Shown here one piece after another: positions 8,951 to 16,561 of a stretch of DNA of 64,000 nt (the first letter of the stretch is position 1; each line of letters begins with the position of its first letter). The position numbers and the translations under genes were made by a program. Below the pieces are notes generated by a model, which worked only from the letters and a program-made list of their open reading frames with translations, was not told where the DNA came from and made no database searches. This DNA is from an uncultured Phycisphaerales bacterium (GTDB lineage: Bacteria; Planctomycetota; Phycisphaerae; Sedimentisphaerales; Anaerobacaceae): assembly GCA_903857265.1 (NCBI GenBank), contig CAIODZ010000042.1, positions 62,001 to 126,000 of the forward strand, written 5' to 3'.

Positions 8951-9457
8951 ATGACAGCCGAGCAGATAATAAAGCATTTTAAGATGCAGCCATTGCAGCA
9001 GGAAGGCGGGTTCTTTATCGAAACCTACCGTGCCGCGGAGGTGCTGAAAAAAGAAATTTTGCCTGCTGGCTTATCGGGCGACCGCAATATCAGCACCGTT
9101 ATTCTCTACCTGCTTACCGCCAGAACCGTTTCGCTGATGCATCGGCTGAAGTGCGATGAGATGTTCCATTTTTATCTGGGGAACCCCGTAACGATGCTGC
9201 AATTGCATCCTGACGGCTCAAGCGAAATTATCACCCTTGGCCACAACATCTTAAACGAACAAAAAGTTCAGGTTCTCGTCCCCAAAGGAACATGGCAGGG
9301 GGCATTTATCCAGCCCGGCGGGAAGTTTTCGCTGATGGGCTGCTCCGTTGCTCCCGGTTTTAACGAGGCCGACTTCGAGATGGGCGACAGGGAGATGCTG
9401 CTCGCCAAATATCCAGATATGCAAGAGCTTATTCTGCACCTTACTCGCACACACTGA
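8951..9457 (+). CDS. cupin superfamily protein (DUF985)
   Basis: 168 residues. Family landmarks: the opening MTAEQIIKHFKMQPLQQEGGFFIETYR, split here as AEQIIKHF and EGGFFIETYR, then STVILYLL, the metal-site-like CDEMFHFYLG, and VPKGTWQGAFI and GWEF-type C-terminus replaced by VAPGFNEADFEMGDREMLL. DUF985 proteins are small beta-barrel cupins, sometimes suggested to act on sugars, but no reaction is firmly known. Stops 2 bases before the convergent nfi gene. Confidence 0.85.
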   Translation: MTAEQIIKHFKMQPLQQEGGFFIETYRAAEVLKKEILPAGLSGDRNISTVILYLLTARTVSLMHRLKCDEMFHFYLGNPVTMLQLHPDGSSEIITLGHNILNEQKVQVLVPKGTWQGAFIQPGGKFSLMGCSVAPGFNEADFEMGDREMLLAKYPDMQELILHLTRTH

Positions 9458-9459
9458 CT

Positions 9460-10131
9460 CTAACCGAGTTTTGCTTGCCCTACTAATTGATGCGCCAACC
9501 GGCTCGGCTCAGGCAATCGGTATTTTGTCGTGCATTCCAGAACAATACTTATTGCGTCGTCGAGTGTGCATTTGTGTCCGACTGAAACATATACCGGCTT
9601 GACGTCTGTTCGCGTTCGCAAAACCTCGCCAATCTTCTCACCTGAATCCATAAGCGGGTTATGGCTGCCTTTTTTACTTCCCGGTTCGTCGAATGTTCCG
9701 ATTAGCCGGCTTTTTGCGCAGCCAATCGTTGGTTTATCAATAAGCAAACCTATGTGTGAGGCGATTCCCAGTCGACGAGGATGCGCGATACCCTGACCAT
9801 CGACGACGAAAACATCCGGATTTGTTTTTAGTTTCTCGACGGCGTCAATGCACGCCGGTGCTTCTCGAAACGATAGCAAACCCGGTATGTACGGGAAATC
9901 AACCTTACGGCTGGCTGTTGTTGTCTCAATAATTGAAAAATCAGACAGGTCAATCACGACGACCGTGGCGAATATCCTTTTGCCATTGCTGCTGAACGCG
10001 CAATCCAGACCGGCGACTATCGTCGGCTTTTTCTTCATTGCGATAAAACACACCTGTGAGGCCAAACGGCGCTGTATCTCTATCGCTTCTTTGCAGGACA
10101 AATCCCATTCGTGAAGATTTTTTGCTTTCAT
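9460..10131 (-). CDS. nfi: endonuclease V (deoxyinosine 3' endonuclease)
   Basis: 223 residues. Cuts the second phosphodiester bond 3' of deoxyinosine to start repair of deaminated adenine. Visible landmarks are the metal-site Asp in VAGLDCAFS, the YIPGLLSFREAP segment with the conserved Glu, and DVFVVDGQGIAHPRRLGIASHIG with the third acidic residue and the wedge loop. Downstream, VSVGHKCTLDDAI is also typical. It follows tatD by one base and is the last gene of the minus-strand run yraN-tatD-nfi. Confidence 0.93.
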   Translation of the reverse strand: MKAKNLHEWDLSCKEAIEIQRRLASQVCFIAMKKKPTIVAGLDCAFSSNGKRIFATVVVIDLSDFSIIETTTASRKVDFPYIPGLLSFREAPACIDAVEKLKTNPDVFVVDGQGIAHPRRLGIASHIGLLIDKPTIGCAKSRLIGTFDEPGSKKGSHNPLMDSGEKIGEVLRTRTDVKPVYVSVGHKCTLDDAISIVLECTTKYRLPEPSRLAHQLVGQAKLG

Positions 10132-10132
10132 C

Positions 10133-10906
10133 TTAAACAGGAATGGCGAAAAACTGCTTTGTCGTGGTTATAACCGCCTCAGTGAATTTGGCCAATTCCA
10201 CTCCCCTTAGCGCCGCTACAAACTTTGCTGTGTGGATGAGCAGCGCCGGCTCGTTGACCTTCTGTTTTCGCATCGGCTCAGGCGATAAGTAGGGGGCGTC
10301 CGTCTCAATCATCAGCCGGTCGAGCGGAACGTATTTTGCGACCTTGCGGGTTGTCTCGGCGTTTTTGAATGTTACCACCCCCGTCAGCGAGATATACCAG
10401 CCCTTGTCCAAAATAATTTTCGCTTGGCGGACGTCGCCTGAGTAGCAATGGAAAACCACTCCCTTCAGGCCTGATTCATTTGCTTCAAGAATCTCCATCG
10501 TTTCATCAAACGCTTCCCGCGAATGAATCACAACCGGCAGGTTCAATTCTTTTGCGATTTCAAGGTGCTGAGTGAAACTATCCTGCTGTTGCTGGGGCGT
10601 AGAAAAATCGTAATGCAAGTCCAGCCCCGTTTCGCCGATTGCGACGACTTTTTTGTTTTGTGCAAGGCCTTTAATCTGGGCGATTGTTGTCTGGTCCGCA
10701 GTTTTGGCGTTGTGGGGGTGAATAGCCACGGCTGCGGACATATTTTCAAACCGGCCTGCCAGTTCCACCGCTTTTTGGCTGTCTGCTAAATCTGTTCCAA
10801 TAGTTATCCAACCTGTAACGCCGGCGTTGGTACTTCGCTTGAGGACAGCGTCGATATCCGCAAACGGCTCATACGTCAAATGACAATGTGCATCTATCAG
10901 GTTCAT
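10133..10906 (-). CDS. tatD: TatD family hydrolase
   Basis: 257 residues. Metal-dependent TIM-barrel nuclease: first metal site DAHCHL near the start, GETGLDLHYD, HSREAFDETM, the VVFHCYSG strand and the IETDAPYLSPEP motif near the end. TatD proteins have 3'-5' DNase or related phosphoesterase activity; the exact substrate here is unknown. It starts 4 bases downstream of yraN and ends one base before nfi, so the three nuclease-like genes form one operon. Confidence 0.93.
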   Translation of the reverse strand: MNLIDAHCHLTYEPFADIDAVLKRSTNAGVTGWITIGTDLADSQKAVELAGRFENMSAAVAIHPHNAKTADQTTIAQIKGLAQNKKVVAIGETGLDLHYDFSTPQQQQDSFTQHLEIAKELNLPVVIHSREAFDETMEILEANESGLKGVVFHCYSGDVRQAKIILDKGWYISLTGVVTFKNAETTRKVAKYVPLDRLMIETDAPYLSPEPMRKQKVNEPALLIHTAKFVAALRGVELAKFTEAVITTTKQFFAIPV

Positions 10907-10910
10907 ATAT

Positions 10911-11309
10911 CTATCTTACGAAGGCGTTTTTGTAATGGCGGAATTCGGCTGGGCCGCGTTGGCCGAGTGTTATGGTAACAATGTCGAAGCGATATGGCCG
11001 ATTCTCGATTTCGTTGGTTGAGATAAAATAACGTGCAGTCCTTGTCATCCTGTCCATCTTCGGCTTTGTGATTACCGATTCGGTCGGGGTAAATTCCTCA
11101 TCGGCTCTGGTTTTGACCTCGACAAAGACAATCGACCGGTCGCTATCCACCATAATCAGGTCGATTTCACCGGCCTTGCAGGCGTAGTTGCGCGTAAGGG
11201 TTTTGAGGCCTTTTCGTTTGAGGAATTTCTCGCATTGCCGCTCCCCCCATTTGCCGAGCAACTTAATATCCGAAAACAGCTTGTTTCTGTTGAAAATTAA
11301 TCCAAACAA
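10911..11309 (-). CDS. YraN family (UPF0102) endonuclease-like protein
   Basis: 132 residues. Core LGKWGERQCEKFLKRKG…LTRNYACKAGEIDLIMVD…IVFVEVKTR is the family signature. It has the PD-(D/E)XK nuclease arrangement (E of GEID, then EVK), so it belongs to the Holliday-junction-resolvase-like superfamily. A biological role has not been settled. The start is a TTG with GGGAGG about 11 bases upstream; no ATG is available in frame. It follows rplS by 59 bases. Confidence 0.88.
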   Translation of the reverse strand: MFGLIFNRNKLFSDIKLLGKWGERQCEKFLKRKGLKTLTRNYACKAGEIDLIMVDSDRSIVFVEVKTRADEEFTPTESVITKPKMDRMTRTARYFISTNEIENRPYRFDIVTITLGQRGPAEFRHYKNAFVR

Positions 11310-11368
11310 AAATCTGCAATCCTCCCGAAAGGGACGCCTAACGGCGGAAATCTAAAATCCGCAGTTAA

Positions 11369-11737
11369 TTAGCTGACCACAGTATGTTCGCTGTGTTCCT
11401 GGACGAGCTTGGTTGACTTACCAGTTCGCTCGCGGAGGTAATACAGTTTCGCTCTTCTGGTCTTGCCGCTTCGAGTCGCCTTGATATCGACGATATTGGG
11501 CGAGTGCAACGGGAATATCCTTTCGACGCCTTCGCCCGCGACGATTCTGCGGACCGTGAAGGTCGAACTGATGCCCCGGCCTTTGCGGGCGATGACTGTG
11601 CCCGAAAAGATGCCGATACGTTCCTTGTCGCCTTCTTTGATTCTGCAATGGACGTCAACTATGTCCCCGATTTCAAAATGCGGAATATCCTTCTTCAGGC
11701 ATTTGCTTTCAACCTTGTCGAGTAATGCTGTATCCAC
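11369..11737 (-). CDS. rplS: 50S ribosomal protein L19
   Basis: 122 residues, the normal size. Motifs: DIPHFEIGDIVDVHCRIKEG, RIGIFSGTVIARKGRGISSTFTVRR, GVERIFPLHSPNI and GKTRRAKLYYLRER. It binds 23S rRNA near the 30S interface. The start is GTG with AGGAG 7 bases upstream. Unlike the common rpsP-rimM-trmD-rplS operon, it is separated from trmD by a TIM-barrel gene and a candidate RNA gene and has its own promoter at 11828-11855, leaving a leader of about 85 bases. Confidence 0.97.
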   Translation of the reverse strand: MDTALLDKVESKCLKKDIPHFEIGDIVDVHCRIKEGDKERIGIFSGTVIARKGRGISSTFTVRRIVAGEGVERIFPLHSPNIVDIKATRSGKTRRAKLYYLRERTGKSTKLVQEHSEHTVVS

Positions 11738-11827
11738 TTTGTAACTCCTGATACTGACTAAACTTACGACAAAACCAGCCGGGCTGGGTCTTCTGCGAGC
11801 AAATTACGCCCGCCCCGAAAACCAGCG

Positions 11828-11855
11828 ATTATAACCGTTTTCGCGGGGATAACAA
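11828..11855 (-). promoter_or_regulatory. sigma-70 type promoter of rplS
   Basis: On the minus strand TTGTTA (11850-11855) and TATAAT (11828-11833) are separated by 16 bases. Transcription would start near 11821, about 85 bases before the rplS GTG. It sits directly after the terminator at 11868-11902, which fits an independent rplS-yraN-tatD-nfi transcript. Confidence 0.7.
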
Positions 11856-11867
11856 GCGTTTTTTCTC

Positions 11868-11902
11868 AAAAAAATACCCCCTATCGGTAATTTGCTGGGG
11901 CA
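11868..11902 (-). terminator. intrinsic terminator upstream of rplS promoter
   Basis: Minus strand TGCCCC pairs with GGGGTA around a 16-base loop, counting one G-U pair, and is followed at once by seven T residues (11868-11874). It would end either read-through from the TIM-barrel gene or the candidate RNA at 11868-12031. Confidence 0.6.
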
Positions 11903-12031
11903 ATTTTACAGACCCTTACGGGGTGGGATTAGTTTAATAATTGGAGCGGCGTTCGGCATCTTTTTCTCCCATTGTCATCGCTCCGAGCGCCTTGGGTTGT
12001 AATTTTGGTCAACAACCGAATTCGCCGCCCC
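11868..12031 (-). ncRNA. candidate structured non-coding RNA upstream of rplS
   Basis: No reading frame covers this minus-strand stretch. Its 5' end GGGGCGGCGAATTCGG (from 12031) pairs with CCGAACGCCGCTCC (11943-11956), a stem of 14 pairs with a 2-base bulge and one G-U. Inside it are a GGTTGT/ACAACC hairpin and a CGCTC/GAGCG hairpin, giving a branched fold. A TATATT box (12035-12040) ends four bases before the GGGG, and a terminator with a T-run closes the 3' end. It does not show the signatures of SRP RNA, tmRNA or RNase P RNA that I could look for. It could instead be a leader, but the terminator before rplS argues against that. Confidence 0.45.
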
Positions 12032-12057
12032 TTTAATATACAGCATTACTGCCACAT

Positions 12058-12076
12058 TGATGAGGGCACCTCATCA
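12058..12076. promoter_or_regulatory. perfect inverted repeat, possible operator
   Basis: TGATGAGG and CCTCATCA are perfect 8-base arms around GCA. The dyad covers the position where the -35 box of the candidate RNA promoter would lie (12058-12063, a poor TCATCA). This would suit a repressor or activator site. As RNA it would also form a hairpin, so a transcript feature is the alternative. Confidence 0.4.
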
Positions 12077-12194
12077 CCCTACTTTTTTGTGGATAGTATG
12101 AAAATAGGCAAATTGCTGAATGTGCAATGCCCAAATGCCTAGGGAGACCGATGTGAAAGGGGATACGACCGATTGCTGTGTTAATAGTTTAAGA

Positions 12195-12222
12195 CAGCGG
12201 GACTTGTTAAAAAGTCCCGCTG
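12195..12222 (-). terminator. strong hairpin after the TIM-barrel gene
   Basis: An 11-pair stem (CAGCGGGACTT with AAGTCCCGCTG) with a 6-base loop lies 28 bases past the stop at 12250. On the minus strand no T-run follows, so it may protect the mRNA 3' end rather than terminate. On the plus strand a T7 run lies at 12234-12240, 12 bases beyond the stem. Confidence 0.5.
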
Positions 12223-12249
12223 CCTTCGGTTCTATTTTTTTAGTGTGTT

Positions 12250-13116
12250 TTAGCCGTGAACTTTTTTGAAGTTTTTCAGCGACTGCTCTGCGCTTTCCAG
12301 CGGCGGATACGCCCCGGATTCTTCTTCGATTATATAATACTGTGTGCCGCCTGTTGTTTCGCAGACCTCAAAGACCTCTTTCCACTTTACGTCGCCCTCA
12401 CCGATGAGGGCTTTTTTGTTGGTTGCAGAGTATTCCTTAAGGTGAATCGTAAGTGAGCGTCCCGGATACTTTTTCAGAATAGCGACAGGATCGCCGCCAC
12501 CCTGCATGCAGTTGCCCGTGTCGAGTTGCATACAAACTTCTTTTGAGGTGTTGCCGAAAAGAATGTCCCAGGGCGTCTCGCCGTCAATCGGCAAAAAATC
12601 CCCTTGGTGGGAGTGATAGCCGATGTGGACGCCTTCACTTCTTGTCTTGTCCGCTAATTCGTTGAAGGTTTTGGCCTTTGCCAGCCAGTCCTCTTTTGTC
12701 TTGAGCTGCTTTCTGTCCAGCCAGGGCACAATGACGAACTTGTTGCCGATTGTCCGGTTAAATTCCATTGTCGCCGCAAGCTTTTCGTTTGAGAGCAAAT
12801 CAATCGCTGTATGTGAGCCGAAGCAAAGCAATCCGTTGTCGTCAAGCATTTTGCGGACGTCCTTTGCCGAGCGTTCGTAGAAGCCCGCGAATTCCACGCC
12901 CTTATAGCCCATCTTCGCTACCTTGGCTATGGTTCCGGGAAAATCTTTTGCGCATTCGGCTCGCACAGTCCAAAGCTGCAGCCCCACCGGGATTTTGCAT
13001 TTTGATGCTCCCATAGTTTTTTCCCCTTTTTGGGTGGCCTGCGATGCGCACCCGCCAACAAACAGCAATAGGCCCGATTTCAAAATTGTTCGACGTGACA
13101 AGTTACTTCCGTTCAT
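12250..13116 (-). CDS. sugar phosphate isomerase/epimerase-like TIM-barrel lipoprotein
   Basis: 288 residues. N-terminus SRRTILKSG is a twin-arginine signal and VGGCAS a lipobox, so it is probably a Tat-exported, lipid-anchored protein. The rest is an AP-endonuclease-2-type TIM barrel: GLQLWTVR, GYKGVEFAGFY, a metal-site GYHSHQGDF, MQLDTGNCMQGG, SLTIHLKEY, GEGDVKWKEV, YIIEEES. Such proteins act as sugar isomerases, epimerases or keto-sugar enzymes; the substrate is not evident. GAGGTGAG precedes the ATG. It is 52 bases downstream of trmD and probably transcribed with it, an odd partner for a tRNA methyltransferase. Confidence 0.88.
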   Translation of the reverse strand: MNGSNLSRRTILKSGLLLFVGGCASQATQKGEKTMGASKCKIPVGLQLWTVRAECAKDFPGTIAKVAKMGYKGVEFAGFYERSAKDVRKMLDDNGLLCFGSHTAIDLLSNEKLAATMEFNRTIGNKFVIVPWLDRKQLKTKEDWLAKAKTFNELADKTRSEGVHIGYHSHQGDFLPIDGETPWDILFGNTSKEVCMQLDTGNCMQGGGDPVAILKKYPGRSLTIHLKEYSATNKKALIGEGDVKWKEVFEVCETTGGTQYYIIEEESGAYPPLESAEQSLKNFKKVHG

Positions 13117-13168
13117 TTTCTCACCTCATTTTTATTTTTTGTCCGCCAGGACGCGAGGCGGGTTAGCT

Positions 13169-13861
13169 TTATTGGTTTTTTAACAAATCCGGACGGTTCT
13201 GTCGAGTCCTTTCGAGCGATTGTTGCCTGCGCCATTTTTCGATTTCGCCGTGATGGCCGGAAAGCAAAATATCAGGCACCTTCATACCCTGAAACGTTTC
13301 GGGTCTTGTGTATTGTGGGTACTCCATGCCGCCGTTTGCAACTTCACTGAATGTCTCATCTTCCGCTGAACCCTCATCCCCTAAGGCACCGGGCAGCAGG
13401 CGAACCACCGCGTCGATGATGACCATCGCGGCCAGCTCTCCCCCTGAGAGCACGTAGTCGCCGATTGAGATTTGCTCAGCGTTTAAGCCCGTTCTGATTC
13501 GTTCGTCGAACCCCTCGTAATGGCCTGCGATGAAGATGAGCCGTTTTTCGCCGGCAAGTTCGGCGGCTAATTTTTGCGTGAAGGGCTTACCCTGTGGGGT
13601 TAGCAGGATTACGCGGGATTTGTCGGGCGACAATTTTTCGACCTGCTCAAAACAATCGAACACCGGCTGGCACATCATCACCATTCCCGGCCCGCCACCG
13701 TATGGCCGGTCGTCAACTTTCTTGTGCTTGTCTTTGGAGAAATCCCGAATATTGGTCAGGACGATATCGACGACGCCCGCTTCTTTTGCCCGTTTGAGTA
13801 TTGAGTGGCTCAGCGGCGACTCGAACATCTCCGGAAACAGCGTTAAAACATCAATCCGCAT
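13169..13861 (-). CDS. trmD: tRNA (guanine-37-N1)-methyltransferase
   Basis: About 230 residues. SPOUT-class enzyme that methylates G37 next to the anticodon and prevents frameshifting. The knot and active-site motifs are clear: [45 protein letters not shown] and [13 protein letters not shown]. Start 13861 gives the canonical [10 protein letters not shown] and has AGGA 8 bases upstream; an ATG three codons earlier overlaps that site. rimM, usually between rpsP and trmD, is absent; instead a GC-rich hairpin fills the gap. Confidence 0.95.
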   Translation of the reverse strand: MRIDVLTLFPEMFESPLSHSILKRAKEAGVVDIVLTNIRDFSKDKHKKVDDRPYGGGPGMVMMCQPVFDCFEQVEKLSPDKSRVILLTPQGKPFTQKLAAELAGEKRLIFIAGHYEGFDERIRTGLNAEQISIGDYVLSGGELAAMVIIDAVVRLLPGALGDEGSAEDETFSEVANGGMEYPQYTRPETFQGMKVPDILLSGHHGEIEKWRRQQSLERTRQNRPDLLKNQ

Positions 13862-13883
13862 TGTCGGCATCCTGATACGAAAG

Positions 13884-13904
13884 CCCCCGGCTTTTGGCCG
13901 GGGG
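13884..13904 (-). promoter_or_regulatory. GC-rich hairpin between rpsP and trmD
   Basis: CCCCCGGC and GCCGGGGG pair with a 5-base loop, 43 bases after the rpsP stop and 23 bases before the trmD start. No T-run follows on the minus strand, so it looks like a processing or attenuation hairpin rather than a full terminator. It could explain unequal output of a ribosomal protein and a tRNA enzyme. Confidence 0.5.
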
Positions 13905-13946
13905 TTCGGTTTGTAATTTTATTTTACCGCCTGTGCCTTCCGGCCG

Positions 13947-14369
13947 TTATTTCTTTTCGGCTTCCGGCGCTGCCTGCTGTGGGCTTGCCGAAGGGGTCGA
14001 ACCCGCGCCTTTTGCCGGCTTTTCTTCGGTCTTGCGTTCCGATTTCAGGAACGGCAAACCGGCCGCCCTTGCCCGTTTTCTCGCTAATGCCCGGCGTGTT
14101 TTCTTTTCTGCCGCGTATTTATGCTTGATACCCTTGCGGAGCAGTATCTCTGATACCGAGTCCGAAGGTACCGCACCTTTATCGAGCCAGAACTTGACTC
14201 GTTCAAGATCCAGAACTAACTGCTTATCGGTTGCTTTTTCGAGCGGGTCGTAATGCCCTAATTTCTCGATGATGCTGCCGTTGCGCGGCGTCCGGCTGTC
14301 TATCACGTTAATCCGGAAAAACGGCCTGTGCCGCCTTCCCTGCCGCGACATTCTGATTTTTACTGACAT
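13947..14369 (-). CDS. rpsP: 30S ribosomal protein S16 with C-terminal tail
   Basis: 140 residues, against about 80-90 for most S16. The first 80 are standard (VKIRMSRQGRRHRPFFRINV, PRNGSIIEKLGHYDP, VKFWLDKGAVPSDSV). The remainder is a Lys/Ala-rich helix and then a Pro/Ala/Ser low-complexity end (EKPAKGAGSTPSASPQQAAP). Such tails occur in planctomycete S16 proteins and their role is unknown. AAGGAG lies 7 bases before the ATG. Own promoter at 14459-14487. Confidence 0.95.
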   Translation of the reverse strand: MSVKIRMSRQGRRHRPFFRINVIDSRTPRNGSIIEKLGHYDPLEKATDKQLVLDLERVKFWLDKGAVPSDSVSEILLRKGIKHKYAAEKKTRRALARKRARAAGLPFLKSERKTEEKPAKGAGSTPSASPQQAAPEAEKK

Positions 14370-14458
14370 TTACTTCTCCTTTTCAATTACGTTTATAATC
14401 AATTCCCGCTTTGGCCATACAAATTGACCGCGAGACACGTTAGCTGTTAAAGCTCAGG

Positions 14459-14487
14459 AGTATAGCAAAATTAAACCCAGACGGCAA
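14459..14487 (-). promoter_or_regulatory. sigma-70 type promoter of rpsP-trmD
   Basis: Minus strand TTGCCG (14482-14487), a 17-base spacer and TATACT (14459-14464). The start point would be near 14452, giving a leader of about 80 bases before rpsP. It lies between the small gene after ffh and rpsP. Confidence 0.65.
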
Positions 14488-14524
14488 CGTCTTTTTTGGC
14501 CTAAAAACCGCTAAAAGCCGTTAA

Positions 14525-14767
14525 TTATCGAGGACTTCTGCGGTGCAGGGCGTAGCCGTTGATGAAAATGGCGAACAGGGCGGGGTCAACTTTTGCGTCG
14601 TCGGCGATTTTACGCACCTGGTCGTCGGTGAGATTCGCGGCGTTTTGCTTTTCCTGTGCGGTCATAATCGCCACCGCCCGGCGTAATTGTTCCAATTCCT
14701 CCGCCGTTGGGCTTGCCAACATACCGAGTTCGCTTATCCCTTCGTTATCTTTGAATTGCTCGCGCAC
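14525..14767 (-). CDS. small conserved-looking protein after ffh, start unclear
   Basis: From GTG 14767 the product is 80 residues, with a helical, acidic centre (SPTAEELEQLRRAVAIM, NLTDDQVRKIADDAKVD) and a basic end. No family recognised. The frame stays open and protein-like upstream to the ffh stop (reading SINQYLDKLAQFVGNEYGRI), but holds no ATG, GTG or TTG before 14767. The true start could be a rare ATC (14828-14830 or 14822-14824) coupled to the ffh stop at 14839, or CTG at 14801-14803. It lies between ffh and the rpsP promoter and is probably cotranscribed with ffh. Confidence 0.6.
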   Translation of the reverse strand: MREQFKDNEGISELGMLASPTAEELEQLRRAVAIMTAQEKQNAANLTDDQVRKIADDAKVDPALFAIFINGYALHRRSPR

Positions 14768-14838
14768 GATTCGGCCGTACTCATTGCCTACAAATTGCGC
14801 CAGCTTATCAAGATACTGGTTGATTGAGATGTTCTGGG

Positions 14839-16263
14839 TTACCGCCGTATTCTTTTGCCTTTGCGGATTATGACTTGCTTTCTTCTGGAGCGTTGTTTGA
14901 TTTTTTTGCCTGACGCCATCGCCTGGCTCATCGATTCGAGATTGAAGCCGCCCGAAAACAGCGCCTTTAGGCCCGCCATTTTCCCTCCCGAAAGCGTCTT
15001 GAGCATATCCCTGCTTCGCACAAACTGTTTTACCAGTCCTGATACGTCGTGCGGCTGTGTACCCGAGCCGGCGGCAATCCTTCTGCGTCTCGACGAATCG
15101 ATAACGTCCGGGTCCTGGCGTTCCTGGAGTGTCATCGAATAAACGATTCCCTCCATTTTTTTAAGCTCGTTCTCGTCGAAATCCATATCGCCCAGTTCCG
15201 AGGCGCCGGGCATCATTTTCATCAGGTCTTTCATTCCCCCCATTTTTTTGACTGCCTGCATTTGCTGGAGGAAATCATCGAAGCCGAAACTGCCCTTGGC
15301 CATTTTTTCCTGTAATTTAGCGGCTTCCTCGGCGTCGAATTGTTCATGTGCCTTCTCGACGAGCGAGACGATATCGCCCATACCGAGGATTCTGCTTGCC
15401 ATCCGGTCGGGGTGGAATTCTTCGAGCTTTTCGAGCTTTTCGCCTACGCCTATGAATTTTATAGGTTTGCCTGTAACCGCTTTTACGCTGAGCGCCGCGC
15501 CGCCTCTTGCGTCGCCGTCTAATTTGGTCAGTATGACGCCGTCAAGCTCTAAGCGAGTGTTGAATTCCTTGGCGGAATTGACCGCGTCCTGGCCTGTCAT
15601 CGCGTCGCAAACAAGGTAAATCTGATGCGGTTGGATTGCCTTTGCGATGTCGCTTATCTGCGTCATCATTTCTTCGTCAACATGCAGCCGGCCGGCGGTA
15701 TCCAATATCACAACGTCAACGCCGGTTGTTTTTGCGTGCTGGACGGCGTTTTTCGCGACCTTTACCGCGTCATGGCTTTGCTCGCTGTAAACCGGGATAT
15801 TTAACTGCTGGCCGAGTGTGATTAGCTGGTCGATAGCGGCAGGTCTCTGCAAATCGTCGGCAACAAGCATCGGCTTTTTGCCTTTATCCATAATATATTT
15901 TGCCAGCTTCGCGGCGGTAGTCGTTTTGCCGCAGCCCTGAAGACCCGCCAAAAGTATCAGCGTAGGCCCGGGCGAGACATAATAAATCTGCGTATCCACA
16001 GGCCCCATCAGCTTTGTCAGCTCATCGTTGACTATTTTGACGAAGACCTGTCCGGGGTGCAGTGATTTGATAACCTCGGCGCCTACGGCTGCCTGGGTAA
16101 CGTCCTTGCAGAATTGTTTGACGACCTGGTAATTGACGTCGGCTTCCAATAGCGCCTTGCGAACATCGCGCACCGCGTCCGAAACGTTGGCCTCGGTTAT
16201 CCTGCCCCTGCCCGAAATCGCCTTGAACACCGACCCGAATTTTTGCGTTAATGCGTCAAACAC
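14839..16263 (-). CDS. ffh: signal recognition particle protein Ffh
   Basis: 474 residues. GTPase that binds SRP RNA and signal peptides and delivers nascent membrane proteins to FtsY. NG domain: P-loop GLQGCGKTTTAAKLA, DDLQRPAA, DTAGRLHVDEEMM, TKLDGDARGGAAL. The Met-rich M domain from about residue 300 ends in basic residues. Start is GTG. An upstream AGGAAAG sits about 11 bases away. A near-consensus promoter is at 16324-16352. No SRP RNA was found beside it. Confidence 0.97.
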   Translation of the reverse strand: MFDALTQKFGSVFKAISGRGRITEANVSDAVRDVRKALLEADVNYQVVKQFCKDVTQAAVGAEVIKSLHPGQVFVKIVNDELTKLMGPVDTQIYYVSPGPTLILLAGLQGCGKTTTAAKLAKYIMDKGKKPMLVADDLQRPAAIDQLITLGQQLNIPVYSEQSHDAVKVAKNAVQHAKTTGVDVVILDTAGRLHVDEEMMTQISDIAKAIQPHQIYLVCDAMTGQDAVNSAKEFNTRLELDGVILTKLDGDARGGAALSVKAVTGKPIKFIGVGEKLEKLEEFHPDRMASRILGMGDIVSLVEKAHEQFDAEEAAKLQEKMAKGSFGFDDFLQQMQAVKKMGGMKDLMKMMPGASELGDMDFDENELKKMEGIVYSMTLQERQDPDVIDSSRRRRIAAGSGTQPHDVSGLVKQFVRSRDMLKTLSGGKMAGLKALFSGGFNLESMSQAMASGKKIKQRSRRKQVIIRKGKRIRR

Positions 16264-16323
16264 AAGTTTTCAAACTTTCCTGATTAATAAAACCATACAG
16301 GGAAAACCATCCCAGACGATTAG

Positions 16324-16352
16324 ATTATAAGTTCATCTGCCTGTTTTTTCAA
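16324..16352 (-). promoter_or_regulatory. near-consensus sigma-70 promoter of ffh
   Basis: Minus strand TTGAAA (16347-16352), exactly 17 bases, then TATAAT (16324-16329). Transcription would start near 16317 and run about 55 bases to the GTG of ffh. Confidence 0.75.
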
Positions 16353-16411
16353 CGCTCAAATGCTGCCAGCCGGCGAAACGGGCGGTAATATGTTGATGGG
16401 CTACGCAGGGC

Positions 16412-16476
16412 CGGAACCCGCGGTTCCATCTTTCCGAGACCAGCCCAGGTTGCCTAATGTCCTTCTCCTGGGCTGG
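16412..16476. other. two hairpins in the ffh-yjbQ divergent gap
   Basis: GGAACC/GGTTCC (16412-16426, 3-base loop) is followed by CCAGCCCAGG (16440-16449) pairing perfectly with CCTGGGCTGG (16467-16476). The gap from 16264 to 16561 holds the ffh promoter at its left end and these hairpins in the middle. An open frame at 16360-16557 exists but looks non-coding. The hairpins may belong to a small RNA or a yjbQ leader; neither is established. Confidence 0.4.
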
Positions 16477-16561
16477 GATTCCCGTAAACTAACCAGATTG
16501 ATTTTTCCGGCGTACATTCTCTGCTTGCCTCGATTGCCGACATCAATTATCTTATGACCAA

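Noticed and set aside
11868-12249. 6S RNA, tmRNA or RNase P RNA in the 512-base gap
   Set aside because: No GGATTCGACG-type tmRNA end, no RNase P GAGGAAAGTCC core, and no long rod with a central bubble as in 6S RNA.
16360-16557. 65-codon plus-strand frame in the ffh-yjbQ gap
   Set aside because: It reads through two strong hairpins, lacks a ribosome site and shows no protein-like pattern.
16264-16561. SRP RNA gene beside ffh
   Set aside because: The hairpins lack the conserved GGAA loop and the GGUCAGG/AGCAGCC core of SRP RNA on either strand.
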